DNA of 64,000 nucleotides from Agroathelia rolfsii (Eukaryota > Basidiomycota > Agaricomycetes > Amylocorticiales > Amylocorticiaceae). The stretch spans positions 1,178,001 to 1,242,000 of the forward strand of contig JABRWF010000007.1 in assembly GCA_018343915.1 (NCBI GenBank), given 5' to 3'. The notes below the pieces were generated by a model that saw only the letters and a program-made list of their open reading frames with translations, searched no databases and was not told the DNA's origin. The position numbers were made by a program, and so were the translations under genes. Of the stretch, positions 48,588-60,219 are shown one piece after another. Position 1 is the stretch's first letter. Each line of letters opens with the position of its first letter.

Positions 48588-49405
48588 TATTCAGTTGTAT
48601 CTGTCACCTTATATACCCTATTTCCTTTTCTTTTCTGTTTTCGATTTCTTTTCTTTCGTTCTGTTTTTTCTTTCCTACTAACGACGTGTCATGAACATCC
48701 ACGAAATCTAATGAATGATAAAATGTATTCGCCTATACCTTTTACGATACAGTAATGATACAATACATGACGTTGATGATCTTCGGACATCATACAATTG
48801 CCACCTGGTTCTCGACGGAAGACCGACTAAAATCTGCAAGGGCCGCGGAACGGATGATTTTTCTAATTGAAATGTGTGGCAGGATCCGACGGGGAGACCA
48901 TATCCCGATGCTCGGAGTGACGGAAGCAAGTGTACGAAAGTGGCAAGCTCCGCATAGCCGTCCGAGTGTCGGCACTCCGGCACGAGGTTTTGTGGTCCGT
49001 GCCTTCGGTCGGGGTTTGAACCTGCCACAGGCGTCGGCCGGCAGAGGTTGGTGGTTACAGGCCCCAACTTGGAACCGCAAAGTGACCACGGCTGCCCAGC
49101 ACCCGGAAAGACAGCGCCCAAGAGCCCTGGAATAGTCCCCAGTCAGACATACAAAGAGAAGAGGTATGGACGAGTGCTTTGCTGACTAGGTTGTGCATGT
49201 TTATATGGATATGGTCTCGGGCGGCTTGGCCATAATGGTTCATCCGGTTCTGATAGGCACATTGGCGAAAAAGAGCGGCAGCCACTGAGACTGCGATCGA
49301 TTATATCCCCTCAAGCTGGTCAATTGGTTGTCCCGCGCCCCCCTCCCCCCTTCAAGAGAAAAATCCAATCAAAGCAGAGATTGAAAATAAATACCCCTTC
49401 ACAGC
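48588..49405. other. Intergenic region with a GC-rich hairpin island
   Basis: From about 48870 to 49140 the sequence is clearly richer in G+C than its surroundings and has open frames on several strands, none with a recognisable protein. Two adjacent hairpins can be drawn: GGCACG at 48979-48984 with CGTGCC at 48998-49003, and CTGCC at 49022-49026 with GGCAG at 49040-49044. It may be part of the promoter of the next gene or an unrecognised RNA. Confidence 0.45.
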
Positions 49406-52400
49406 ATGGTTTGACCGTTCTCTCTTTCTTGCACATAAAGAGGTGCTGCAGCTTTGCAACTTGCCGTCTAACCTCGCCGTCCTGCCGCAGGCTCCGTCTA
49501 CACCCCCGGATCCGGCTCCTCCTGTTCAGAGCTCGCACAAGCCCAAACGCCAGTCGAAGACCAAGACGGCGCCTCCTCGTGCGTGGATTTCTATCTGGAT
49601 AGTTTGTTTACAACTTGTTCCTTATTGACGACCCCTGCTTTGTCCCTCAGCCGAGTCGCCGCGTCCCCCGCCGGCGATCCAGCCGTATCCTCAGCCAGCG
49701 TACAGTTACATGAGTCCACCATATCCTCTCAACGCCTCGCCGTTCGTGCAGGCACCGTATGGACAAGCTCCTCCTCCTCCTGGGCCTATGGGGCCTGGTA
49801 TGCCTGGTCAGCCACCCCCTCATCATCAGGGCTATGGCTATCCAATGCACCACCAGTACCCACCCCACCCCGCATACAGTCCGTATGCTCAGTATCCACC
49901 GCATATGATGATGTACCCGCCAGCGCAGCACCCACCTCGGCCAGGGCCCGATGTAGGTTCACCCTACCCGCCTGAAGATCCGTCGACAAGCAAGCGCAAA
50001 CGTGCTGGTGATTCTGCGCGTGGGTCCGGTGCATCAGACGATGAGGCTCATGTCTCCAGTGAACCGCCTCATTCTCGGCCGACAGGAGTGACGAGTGCGT
50101 CTGTTATTGATATGAAGAAGAGGACCAAGACCCAGCGTGCTTGCGACAGCTGTCGAAGTCGAAAGATCAGGTATGCATAGCGTTTTTTTTCTGCTGCTAC
50201 ACTATTGCCTTGTGTGTTTTCCTGGTGGATCTAATGATGACTCACGCCATTTCATTTCATTTTTTTTTTCTTGGATCCGATGACCCTAGATGTGACCTGC
50301 TGACTGACGTGGATCCGCCTGCGTGCCAGCATTGTAAGCAATATGGCTTTGAATGCACCTTCTTCTTGCCCATTACGGAGACCCGCTTCAAGCGGAAGAA
50401 GACGGAGGATGACCATGGCCATGAGAAGTCTAGCAAAGGCAGACGCACATCATCACCTAGCCATGACCAAAACGGTAATCACACGTATGGTAAGTGCTGT
50501 AAATATGATTATTATCTGACCTGTTGCCTTACAAAAAAGGCTATATGGACTAGGTCTGACTTCTGTTACGCACCTAATTCACTCACAAGCCACCATCAAT
50601 GCTCGTCTATACGAGTCATTCGACTTGCGGCACAACCATACGTGGTCTGTTGCAGCCTCCGGAGATGGTCTCATTCAGATAAAGCACTCCGAAGAGGCCG
50701 CCAAAAAGGAACTTGTGTTACCGAAACCTATAGAACTGAAAGTAGAGCCGGAGATGATGCAGCAGCTTGTAAATGCGTACTTTACCGACCTGGCACCCCT
50801 CCTGCCTGTTATTACGAGAGAGGAGCTGTTGTCTACTCCTTCGCCCCCGCCTATCCTCTTGTATTCTATCGCGCTCGTGGCGGCAGCCCGCCGAGAGGTG
50901 CCCCACAGCATCTTTGACAGCTTGCGACACCAAGTACAGCTCATCATCCGCTCCGAGGATGTGTTGAGCAATGCATCCATTGCTAATGTGCAGGCCTTAC
51001 TCATCCTCTGCATGACGGGCGATTGCCATAGCCAGTTTGTGCCTCATGCGCTTTCCAGTCTTTGGATCCGGCTCGGGACTGCCATCCGTATGGCGCAGGA
51101 TCTGGGCTTACACCGCGCCGAGTCTGTCAAACAGGACATTGACTTGCGCAGGCGGCTGTGGAGTGCATGCGTGATCAGTGATAGATGGTGAGCTTATATA
51201 TGACTTTTTTAATATAGATGGAGGATGGGTTGCTGATGTTGCATCCATAGGACTGGTCTGGCGTATGGTCACCCGTACATGATTGACGTGCACGACTGCG
51301 ATGCCCGCCTCCCGTCTGCGGGGAATCCCAATGATTTGTACATGGACGAAATAACGCGGTTGAGTGTTATTCTGGGGCGTGTCCTCAAGACTATCTACAG
51401 GTGAAGCAGATTTCCTCGTTTTTGTTCTTGCATCACTCACACGCAGTTGTACGTATAGCCCGTCGGGCCTGACAATGGCAACGGACGAAATGTTGCAAAA
51501 CCTTCTTAATGACCTGGAAGCATGGAAAAAGAACCTACCGGAAGGACTCAGGTACACCGGCGTCGAGTCTTCGTTGCACGCAGGTGAGTTGTTCCGCTTA
51601 TATATTCTTATTTGTTCATACTTAAAAGCACGTGCACCAGGCATCCTCCACATGTGCTATGCGGTCGTCAGCGTCATCTTCTGGCGCGTGTTCATGCGGA
51701 TCTCGTACACCTGCCCGGCGCATCTCAAGATGGTGCTCACGATCGAGCAATGGCAAGAGCTGATTGACCTCACTGCGGAAGTGATCGAGTGGCTCGACAC
51801 ACACGAGCGGCTGTACGATGTGTGGCTCATCGTTGCGTACGCCGTCGTTGCGTGCGCGCTTGTGCAGTACCACACCTGGGTCCGGCGCCGCGACACAGCG
51901 GCTCAGGGCCGGCTCAAGCAGCTCCGCGACACGGTGCACCGCTGGGAGGACGCGATCTCGCCCGAGCACCTCTCCACGCGGCGGAAGACGGCGGAGATCA
52001 TCACGCTGCTGTACGAGGCGACATTGGGCGAGCCGTTGCCGGCGGAGCGACCACCGCTGAACCCGACGGGCGGTGTGACAGCGCGGCCGCCGATGGATTT
52101 GATCTACAAGGAAGATCCGACGCGTCCGGGTACGGGTGTGTATGTGGCGGAGCGCGAGATGATGGATAAGCTTAGGGACGTGCCGGGTATCGTTGCTGCT
52201 GCTGATGGGGATGGGGATGGGGATGGGGATGGGGATGGCAAGGCCGGGCAAGAGGCTGCAGCTGTTGTGGATGGAACGAGTGGTGTGTCGGCGCCGACGT
52301 CGGATGCGCGGAGTGTACCCCCGCCGCTGGTGTCGTCGCCGTCGTCGTTTGTGACGACTTTGCCAGGAGACGCTGCGCGGGGTGGGGTAGGCGTGTTGTA

Positions 52401-52804
52401 TGCGAACAATGTGAATCCGGCCATGAATGCGAATGGGAACCAGGAGAGTGTGCAGGTGATGAATATGCTCGGTACTGGTACGCTGGAGACACTGGCGCAG
52501 ACGGACACGGGATTCTTGGAGGGTATCCCAGGTGGGATGTTTGATTGGTGTATGTATTTTTCTTTTGGTCATATTTTATTTCCTTTTGATGTGTTGCTAA
52601 TTCTATGGTGTAATAACAGCTCAATGGGATACGTATTTCTTGCGCTTCGCGGGCCAGCAGATGTCTGATGGAAGTGTTGCTGCTGCGAGAGGGGAACAGC
52701 AGTTCTATGGGCCAGTGGGGCCTCCACAACAGGCTAACGGGGATGCGGCAGCTTCGCAGCAGCAGCAACCAGCGGCTAACGAGCCTTCTTCTGCGCCTAG
52801 GTGA
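49406..52804 (+). CDS. Zn2Cys6 binuclear cluster transcription factor
   Basis: A fungal nuclear regulator. The N-terminus is Pro/Tyr/Gln-rich (HHQGYGYPMHHQYPPHPAYS). The cluster is TQRACDSCRSRKIRCD...CQHCKQYGFECTFF, six Cys with an intron after KIR. The fungal_trans domain runs from about 50730 (MMQQLVNAYFTDLAPLLPVI) through LWIRLGTAIRMAQDLGLHRA and RRRLWSACVISDRW to RLYDVWLIVAYAVVACALVQ. A (GATGGG)n run encodes alternating Asp-Gly. The C-terminus is Gln/Ala-rich. About ten exons, stop at 52802-52804. The start is uncertain: the best model uses ATG 49406-49408 as an exon of three bases, with an intron to 49490, giving MAPSTPPDPAPPVQSS. An in-frame ATG at 49710 is the fallback. The targets are unknown; it resembles the XlnR-like group only in general layout. 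Confidence 0.9.
52207..52236 (+). repeat. GGGGAT hexamer repeat with G-quadruplex potential
   Basis: Five runs of GGGG separated by AT lie inside the transcription factor coding sequence and encode (Asp-Gly)n. Regular GGGG runs with 2-base spacers can form a G-quadruplex on the coding strand. Confidence 0.8.
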
Positions 52805-53722
52805 TGGTGTACCGGAATGCTGATGGTCAGCTGTTGATGTATCCACCCGTCGGCACAACGACTCTCTTTTGTTTCTCTTCTTGACCATATTCTTCTTTAA
52901 TTGCCGAGTGTCAACCTTTTTTTTTTAGGTTGGGAGGGAAAAAGCAGGGTGGGAATGGATGCTTGTTCGATGGTTGGCAGGATTCGATAAGAGCGTATAT
53001 ATTTTGGCGATTTTGTTCGCGGATATAAGCGTGCCATGTATCGTTGATTTCTTCGTTTCTTTTTTCTTTCTGTTTTTACACGCAACTACGGCTCCCTAAT
53101 GATAGAGAATCACAGAGGTACCTATACAACACATTCTACTGTCGTTACTAGGCACACACACTGTATCCCTTTTGAATGCGTATAGTATGATGATGATGAA
53201 TTGCTCCACCTGCTCGTGGCCGTTGCCTGCTCGATGAGAGAAGCACATGGGCCGGGAGAACGCCACGAGTGTTGTGAATGGTCATTGACCTGATTGGCCA
53301 TAGACAGGATCAATAGCGTTGATGATATGCTAGCAATCATAGTGCTGATGCGTTGATTAGCGTCGATAGAAATTGCATCATAAAATAACCAGCATGGGAT
53401 ACTGGACAACCTGACTGGGTTTTTATGGGCAATAATTCCTATGCTTGTCGAGCTTCATGTGGGGTAAATAGCATATGTTGACAAGGTACTAGACCACCAT
53501 TATTTTTATTATTTTTATTATTATATTTATTGTGTGAAGAGCAAGTTACTTGAGTAATTACCGACTGAACGTGATTGCGGCTAGTTTTCATTCTTGTCGC
53601 TTGTCGATCTCCTTCTCCTCGTTCTCGTCCTCTCTCTCATCCTCTTTCTTCTTCTCTTTCTCCCACTTGCATATCGTCTGTCCCTCTATAACGTCTCTCT
53701 TTACGCCTCTCGTACACCGCCC
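52805..53722. other. Intergenic region between the transcription factor and the LIM gene
   Basis: The region has a T10 tract near 52917-52926, an (ATT)n-rich stretch at about 53498-53530, and a strong TC-rich run (53600-53690) just upstream of the LIM start, probably promoter sequence. No gene is seen. Confidence 0.55.
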
Positions 53723-56700
53723 ATGGCTGCTGTCGCCCGTCTGCTGGCCCCCTCCTCTGCTGAACCCCGTCTGTCCCAAATCCTTCCCGGCGTCACTTGC
53801 TCCTCCTGCGGCCAAAATGTATCTCTAGACGAGCTGGGCGATCATATATGCGGCTCCTCAAAGCCCCCAGCTCCTGAAAACGTCCGCAATCCACATAAAC
53901 CGACGCCCAGTGTTTCCTCTTTTGCCTCCTCTGCTAGCTCTTCCCGTCCTTCGTTGGATTCCATCTCCTCTTCCTCTTCCTCTGTTTCGCCTAGGGACCA
54001 AATCGTCAACGACCCCTCCTTTTCACCTTCTTTAAACGATCAACAACCACCGCAAATTGACGCCAAGCGCCGTCCCTCGTTATCATCAGTCCCTCGCACA
54101 TCCTTGGACGACGATAATGACCGTCGCCAATCCCAGGCGTCCATGTACAGCACCAGCTCGCGCCCTGAGTCGCCTACAGACGAGGAAAACCTCGATACGC
54201 CACCCGCCGGTGCGACTTTTTCCGATGTCCGTTCCACAACTCCTTTAGCGATCAGTCCTGGCATGCCTTTGAATGCAAGTCAGATGCATGTGTCCCTCAC
54301 GCGCCCGCTTCAGCCGCAGATGCCGCCCTCGAACCTACCAGAGGTGCGACCCAGGATTATGCCCAACGGAAGCCCCATGGACCCCAGGCCGCGTGTAATG
54401 TCGAGCGCGAGCCAGTTTAACCCCAGACCGAGGCTGTTATCCAGTGCCAGCCAAATGGGTAGCGAAGCAGCCATGGCAGCAGCAGGCCGTCCCCGTGTAA
54501 TGTCGAGCGCCAGCCAGATAAGCCCTCATATGATGTCCAACCTGACCCGACCGCCATTTGAGCGCTCTGGATCGCTTCCTTCTCCTGGCCCAAGGCCGCC
54601 GTTTCCCCCTCCGCGCGCGCCTACCTCTCCGCTCTCGCCCGGTCCCCTCCGTCCCTCGTTTGATGGAAGTGACAGGAGACCGTCATTCGATTCGACCCGT
54701 GCACCGTCGCCGCTAGTACCACGCACCGGCACACCTGGTCCTTCCTCCCCACGCATTCCCCCGCCATTGCCCGGTACCCCAGGCGCAAGATCGATCGCCC
54801 TCCCGGATAGCAACAACAGGGACAGCAGCATGACCATCACGCCCATGGCAGCGACGCGCAGCAACCTGTCTATCGACGTGCGCAGCGGAAGCGAACCGTA
54901 CCTGTCCGAGCCGGACACCAAAATCGGCGGCGAGGCTGGTATGGCCGGTGTCGGCCGTCGTGGATTCGCTGCTGCCGCGCGCGTGGCGATGTTCACGAGC
55001 AGTCTTTACCCACATTCGCCCCTTTCGCCAGGGATTCTTCCTTTCCCTGGGGGTGAGGATGGTATCAGTAGGACGGGTACACCCCAATTGAGCGTTTATT
55101 CGCAGTGTAAGTTCTTTTCTTTTCAAGTCTAGGAAAATCTGCAGTGGCTAATAATCCTATCTTTGTACATCATAACAGCGGGCACGACACCTCCCCTTTC
55201 TCCTGCCTCGCCTTCCGGATATTCTTCTCACTCCGCAGGCCCCTCGCCATTGCCCTCGCCCGCCTACGCTGAAGGCGACGCGTACCCGAGCCTCAGCACC
55301 AGCCCAGATACGAGAAAGCCACCACGGTCACCCGGGCTGCCGGGGCCAGCGTTTCTCACGAGCAGCAGGCCGGGTACGTTCTATGCCGTGAACCCGGACC
55401 CAGAGCCATTGTCCGAGCCGGGGAATTTGTTCGGTGGTGGGGATGATCTGTTGCTCCCCTCGCCGTTCCCGGACGACGAGGATGAGGGAGAGGAAAATGG
55501 GGATAAGAGAGATACGCTCAGGGCTGGCACTGCACTGCCGCCGTCTGTCTCGCGCAGGAAGAGCAGGCGGTCTGTGTCTCCCGTCGGGCTGGCGTATGCG
55601 GATGATGGTGATGATGATGATGCGGGAGAAGGCAGAGGGATGCGCATCGTCACGGATTCACCACGCTCAGTGGTGGACAACTTGCCGTCGCCTTCTTCTC
55701 CTTCAGCCAAGCGCACGTCGGGACAGAGCACGTCGCGCTATTCGCACTCGACGGTCCACTCACCGCGCGCGTTGGATGCGCTGTTGAGCGCTATCCCCGA
55801 TGTCGGCGAGAGCAAGAACGACAAAGGAGAAGAAAAAGCGGCGGCAGAAACAGACGATGACGATGACGATGACGATATCATCCTTGGCGTCCTCGCTGCC
55901 CATGAAACGGGCGAGCGCGGCAGCCGGCTCATGATGCGCTCTAATACGGTTCCCGCGCCGCCTGTGTCGCCCTCTACGACGATGCCCATGTTTGGTGGCG
56001 ATCTGAGCGCGGCGGGCGTGGCGGCTGCTGCCAATGCTGTGCGCCGCTCGCATACGTCGCCGATCAATAAGCCTGTGCCCGCTGCGACGCGTCGTCGGAG
56101 ACGTGTGTGTATTAGGTGCGAGAAGGTAATTGATGATGGGCGTTGGGTGGCTGTTGAGCATGAGGATGTGACGGACGGTCGTGATGCGGCGGGCAGCAGT
56201 GGTGTCAGCACGGTGGGTGGTGCGGCAAGTGAGCAGAAGAAGAAGGAGGTGCTGTGTGAGCGGTGCTGGAAGAATATGTACTTGCCCAAGGTGAGTTGAT
56301 TTTGCTAGTTCTTTTGGGTGTGCTGACGGAAGAAATTTTCTTGACCTCTTTTATATAAAAAGTGCCGCCGCTGCAATTTGCCTATTGAGAAGCAGGCCGT
56401 GTCGTCTTCGGATGGCCAGCTCAAGGGCAAGTATCATCGTGATTGCTTCAACTGCCACACCTGCCATGTACGTCTTTCGTCTCTGCATACAAGTGTGTAT
56501 GCATGTATTGACATCTTTCCTTCCTCTCAAAGAAACCATTCCCGGACAAGACATTTTACGTTTATGATGGCCGGCCGTACTGTGACTATCACTACCATGA
56601 GGCTAACAACTCGCTCTGCGCCGCCCCTACGTGTGGCCAGCCGATCGAGGGCCCGTGCGCCGTGAGCCACAACGGCGCACGGTACCACCCCGAGCACCTG

Positions 56701-57075
56701 CTGTGCGAATACGTGTACCAGGATGATGTGGAGCGGATTGCCGACGGCCGCGGCGAGGGCAACGGTTGTGGTGAGCGGCTGCTGGATTATTGGGAAGTCG
56801 ACGGGCGGATGGTATGTGAGAAACATGCACGCGCCATGGGTGGGCTGCTCTCCGTTGATGAGACCGAGAGCGTCGTTAGCGGGGGTGCTGGTGGTCGGCA
56901 TAGTACCGCCGCCGCCGCTGCTGCTACTGCCGCTGCCGGGGATGAGGACGACGATGATGATTTACCTCTGGCTAATCTAAAGAACAACGATGTGGGTGCA
57001 CGAGGGAGCTTTGTGCGTGCGATGAAGCGCCGTACACGGTTCATCTCGCTTGGTGATGCTTCTGGGTTGATTTGA
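53723..57075 (+). CDS. PXL1: Paxillin-like LIM domain protein
   Basis: A likely cytoskeletal/cytokinesis scaffold. Four exons (53723 to about 55107, 55179-56290, 56362-56467, 56534-57075) give about 1,048 residues from ATG 53723 (MAAVARLLAPSSAEPRL). Near the N-terminus is a small zinc-type motif, VTCSSCGQNVSLDELGDHIC. Most of the protein is Pro/Ser-rich and disordered, with a repeated unit RPRVMSSASQ seen three or four times (54380-54530). The C-terminus has LIM modules: CIRCEKVIDDGRW...LCERCW, then CRRCNLPIEKQ...YHRDCFNCHTCHKPF...YCDYHYHE, then CAAPTCGQPIEG...YHPEHLLCEY...CEKH. The first module is spaced abnormally. The name is by domain layout. Confidence 0.85.
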
Positions 57076-57769
57076 TCTTGAAATATGTGCTTTTTTTGCT
57101 TGGATTTGTGTTTTATGTGTGGGGTTGGGAGTGGGTTTATATATATATATATCTCCCTCCTCTCTCTCTTCACTCCCCTCTTCTGCTCTTATCTCTCTTC
57201 TATCTTTCGCCTCCTTGTTCTTTAATATCTTTTGCGACACTTTAATTGTTGCAGATCACACGCACGACATGCCCTGGACGTTGGACAGACACGAACACTT
57301 TTTTTTATATCTCCAAAAGACACTTTACCACCGAGTAATCCCGGTGTTCATCCTTCTCTCTCTTTGCCACACTCTCCTCTCTCTCTCTCTCTCCTCCCAT
57401 CACACTCTCTAATAAATTTAGGTGCCTTTGTATATTTCTTTCATTCCATGCCCGCCCCTCCTCTTTTCCCATTCTTCTCTTTCTTTGGGAATATATCAAT
57501 CTTCCTTCTTCTTTGATACCATTATTGATACCATTCTTTCTTATATGATTTTGGACCTCTCTTATGATTCCCCCTCCTCCTCCCTTTTGTTCTTTCGAGT
57601 ATAATGGATTTGGATTTTTTTTGTTTGTTTTTGTTTTCTTATCTTTTCTGTCGATCTTTCCCGATCCTATACCCATCGGGTTAGTATAATCTGTCTTCTT
57701 GGCTACAAAACATTAGTATATACCCTTCCTCTCGCTCCTCATCACCATTTGTCAATTCATTTCCACCGT

Positions 57770-57808
<39 letters not shown>

Positions 57809-58607
57809 CTTCTGGAACTTTCAGTACAGTTTAATGCGGTAGTATTAGTGGATCTATATGTCTTCTTGACTATGATTGATATCGAGCTTCGAGTTGTCTT
57901 TCATTTTGTATGGTTTCGAAACGCAGGCATATTCTCCTATCCAAGTGGGCGTGGGTGAGCAGTCATAGACTCAGACTCCCCCACTGAACGCTGCTAGCCT
58001 GCTTTGCCGGTGCCTAGGGACAGTGCCATCCGGCGTAAATGTAGATCGTCACGACGGTGGAGAGGGAAATTCCCACTGCTAGTCGTGACGCTAATTTGTA
58101 AGACCTGCTCAGCGTCAGGCTGGAAAAAAAAAAAGCTTCTTCGTTATAACTATAATAATCGATAAAAAAATCACGCTTCAGTTCACTCCTTTTGTATATT
58201 TAAAACAGTTGCGATTCCGCATTTATTGCAGGAATAGATGAGGGTAAGGTGTACAGTAGTATGTTTGGTATAGATATGAGATAAGTCAGCGATAAAAGAG
58301 GAGATGAAATTGAGAAAAGAAAAAAAATGATGAAAATGATGAATGCTAAATGGTGCTGATACCGATGAATAATGGAATCGAAATAGGAAAAGGAAGGATG
58401 GGAGAAGAGTGAAAGAGAAGAAGATGGAGAGAAGTGATGTAAAATGAACATGGTCCACATGATACGTGTACATTAATCCTAAGATGCCAGTGAAATGAGT
58501 ATAAATGAGAAGTGATTCCAGATTATCTAGAATGCAAGAGGTAGCCCTGGGGCCGAGGAACGAGAAGATGAGGGCCGGAGGAAGTGGCGGATTAACCGCC
58601 TCGTCGC
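57076..58607. other. 1.5-kb convergent intergenic region
   Basis: It carries TC-rich 3' sequence (57150-57600), a (CA)n(TA)n microsatellite at 57770-57808, and the inverted-repeat block described at 57923-58134. Rightward it is purine-rich up to the stop of the zinc-finger gene. No protein gene is seen. Confidence 0.6.
57923..58134 (+). ncRNA. Candidate structured non-coding RNA
   Basis: Nested and serial inverted repeats are visible: GCAGGC (57923-57928) with GCCTGC (57997-58002), enclosing AGTGGG (57944-57949) with CCCACT (57980-57985). Next is GCCGG (58006-58010) with CCGGC (58030-58034). Then a perfect 9-bp stem CGTCACGAC (58047-58055) with GTCGTGACG (58082-58090), extended by GTGG/CCAC. 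AATTTGT (58093-58099), similar to an Sm-binding site, is followed by a small CCTG/CAGG stem and an A-run. The layout recalls an Sm-class snRNA, but I could not match it to U1, U2, U4 or U5. The strand is inferred from the Sm-like site. It could also be a folded 3' UTR. Confidence 0.35.
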
Positions 58608-59661
58608 TCAGAAGCCCAGAAGGTTATAATCTAGGTGGGCGTCGAGAAGTCTATCGAAATCGAGATCTGGGGTAGGTGCGAACTGGGGCATGTAGAGGGA
58701 TGCATCCAAATTGTATGTGGGGACAGGAGCAATCTCATCAAACGACAGGGCATTTTTGTAGGTTGCAACGGGGTTAGGAACAGACAAGGATGACGCGACG
58801 TTGTTGATGAAGCTAAGGTTATCGGGGTAGGTGGAGCCCAAGCCTAGGTCGAAAGAATCAGGTAGATCGAAGTGGAGCTGGCTCGATCCAGCGTTGGCGG
58901 CGCATTCCTGCAGTACACGATGGAAGCAGGTGGTGCTCAACAGGGGAGCGTTCGAGAAAGAATGCATGCACCCGACAGCCGGAAGAGCCAGGTTGCAGAG
59001 ATCGATGTTAAAGTCAAAGAGTGCCGCGTCGTTGAGAGGGCACAACTTCTCGGCGTCCCAGATGGTTGTCATGTCTTGGTCTTGGTTCGAGGCAGAAGCA
59101 GTGCTGGCGCTTGCAATGAGCTCAGGTGTCGAAGGAAAGTTGCTGTACTCAGAGTCGCTAGGGCTTGTAGCGCTCGAAACCTCTCCGTCGAGGCACCGTC
59201 TGCGTGGCTTAGCACGTTGGGCCCGGGCTTTAGGGATGTAGCCATGAACCTCTTTGCGGTGGCGCGTGAGAGAATCCTTGGATTCAAAGTCACAGTCCGG
59301 ACACTTCAGAGTCTCTCCAGTGTGGATGCGCATATGCACCGTCATGTTACTTTTTTGAAGGGTTTTGTACTTGCAACCGGGGTATTCGCAGGCCAGCTTC
59401 CTGGGAAGTGTCATGTGATGAGATAAAGATCTGCGTTATCAGAGGTAAAGGAAGCTTACAAGGTATCAACATTTTGATCGTGAGTTTTCATGTGTCTTCC
59501 CATGTCGGATTTCTGACTGAGGGTCACATGGCAGATATCGCATGTCTACAGTAGATCTTAATAAGAATCGCAATGTGTGGCGATTACTGCAATAGGCTCA
59601 CGATCGGGATCCTGCTAGGTCGTTTGTTAGCAGAGGCCGAGGCACTAGGAATGCGAGGCAT
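58608..59661 (-). CDS. C2H2 zinc-finger transcription factor
   Basis: Three exons (59661-59602, 59545-59460, 59400-58608) give 312 residues from ATG 59661 (MPRIPSASASANKRPSRIPI). Three fingers are seen: CDICHVTLSQKSDMGRHMKTH, read here as CDIC..MGRHMKTH; CEYPGCKYKTLQKSNMTVH (finishing MRIH); and CPDCDFESKDSLTRHRKEVH. The first finger spans one exon. After a basic segment (RAQRAKPRRRC) the remaining 200 residues are acidic/Ser-rich with hydrophobic patches (PTPDLDFDRLLDAHLDYN), typical of an activation region. The target genes are unknown. Confidence 0.9.
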
Positions 59662-60219
59662 TTTGATTCTGCGCGCGGGGGGACGGGGAGGGATAGAAAG
59701 GAAGGTTTGGGGAGTGATTGGGAGAGAATTGCGAGGGCGATTGGTGGGGGAGGGAGGCCATTACGGGCTGAGCTTTTAAAGCAGGGCGTTCGGGCTCGAA
59801 TTGCTTTTTGAAAATGGCCATAGATGGAAGGTTTTTGAATCCACTGAGATTATTGCTTGAGTGAGCCACCCTCATGCCGGAGTAAGGCAAGTGTTTGGGT
59901 GTATTTGCTCGGGTGGCTCAGAGCAATTATTGACTTTCCATATATGTTCAGTGGATGCACGGGCCATGCGAGTGGTAGAAGTACGAGCGTTTGAGCATCC
60001 TGAGGAGAGTAGAGAGGGAGGAGGATTGAAACGATGGATGGAAATACGATGATGGATTGATCGGAAGCATTCCTGGAGGATTTGCGACACCGCAAGGGGG
60101 TATTTCCTAATTTGGTGGACCCACATGGACCCACAAGTCCAAACAAACTCTGTTAGCCGTCGCCGGTTGATCGGCACAAGCGACAAACAATGCGCCCACA
60201 ACAACAAGCATACAGGCGC
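59662..60219. other. Promoter region of the C2H2 gene and 3' end of the WD gene
   Basis: No coding sequence is identified. A G-rich run lies at 59677-59760 on the + strand, directly upstream of the zinc-finger start (C-rich on its sense strand). Confidence 0.5.

Noticed and set aside
49005..49035. GGTTCAAACCC on the minus strand, possible tRNA B box
   Set aside because: The T-stem cannot pair and no cloverleaf can be drawn upstream.
48755..49135. Open frames on both strands in the GC-rich island
   Set aside because: GC-rich sequence keeps several frames open; none encodes a known domain. Kept only as an unexplained interval.
51622..52572. 316-codon open frame on the minus strand over the transcription factor gene
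   Set aside because: It is antisense to the fungal_trans domain, is His/Arg-rich and reflects codon bias of the real gene.
53594..53722. Upstream extension of the LIM gene frame starting with a leucine-rich stretch
   Set aside because: It translates a TC-rich promoter run, has no ATG there, and the ATG at 53723 is well placed.
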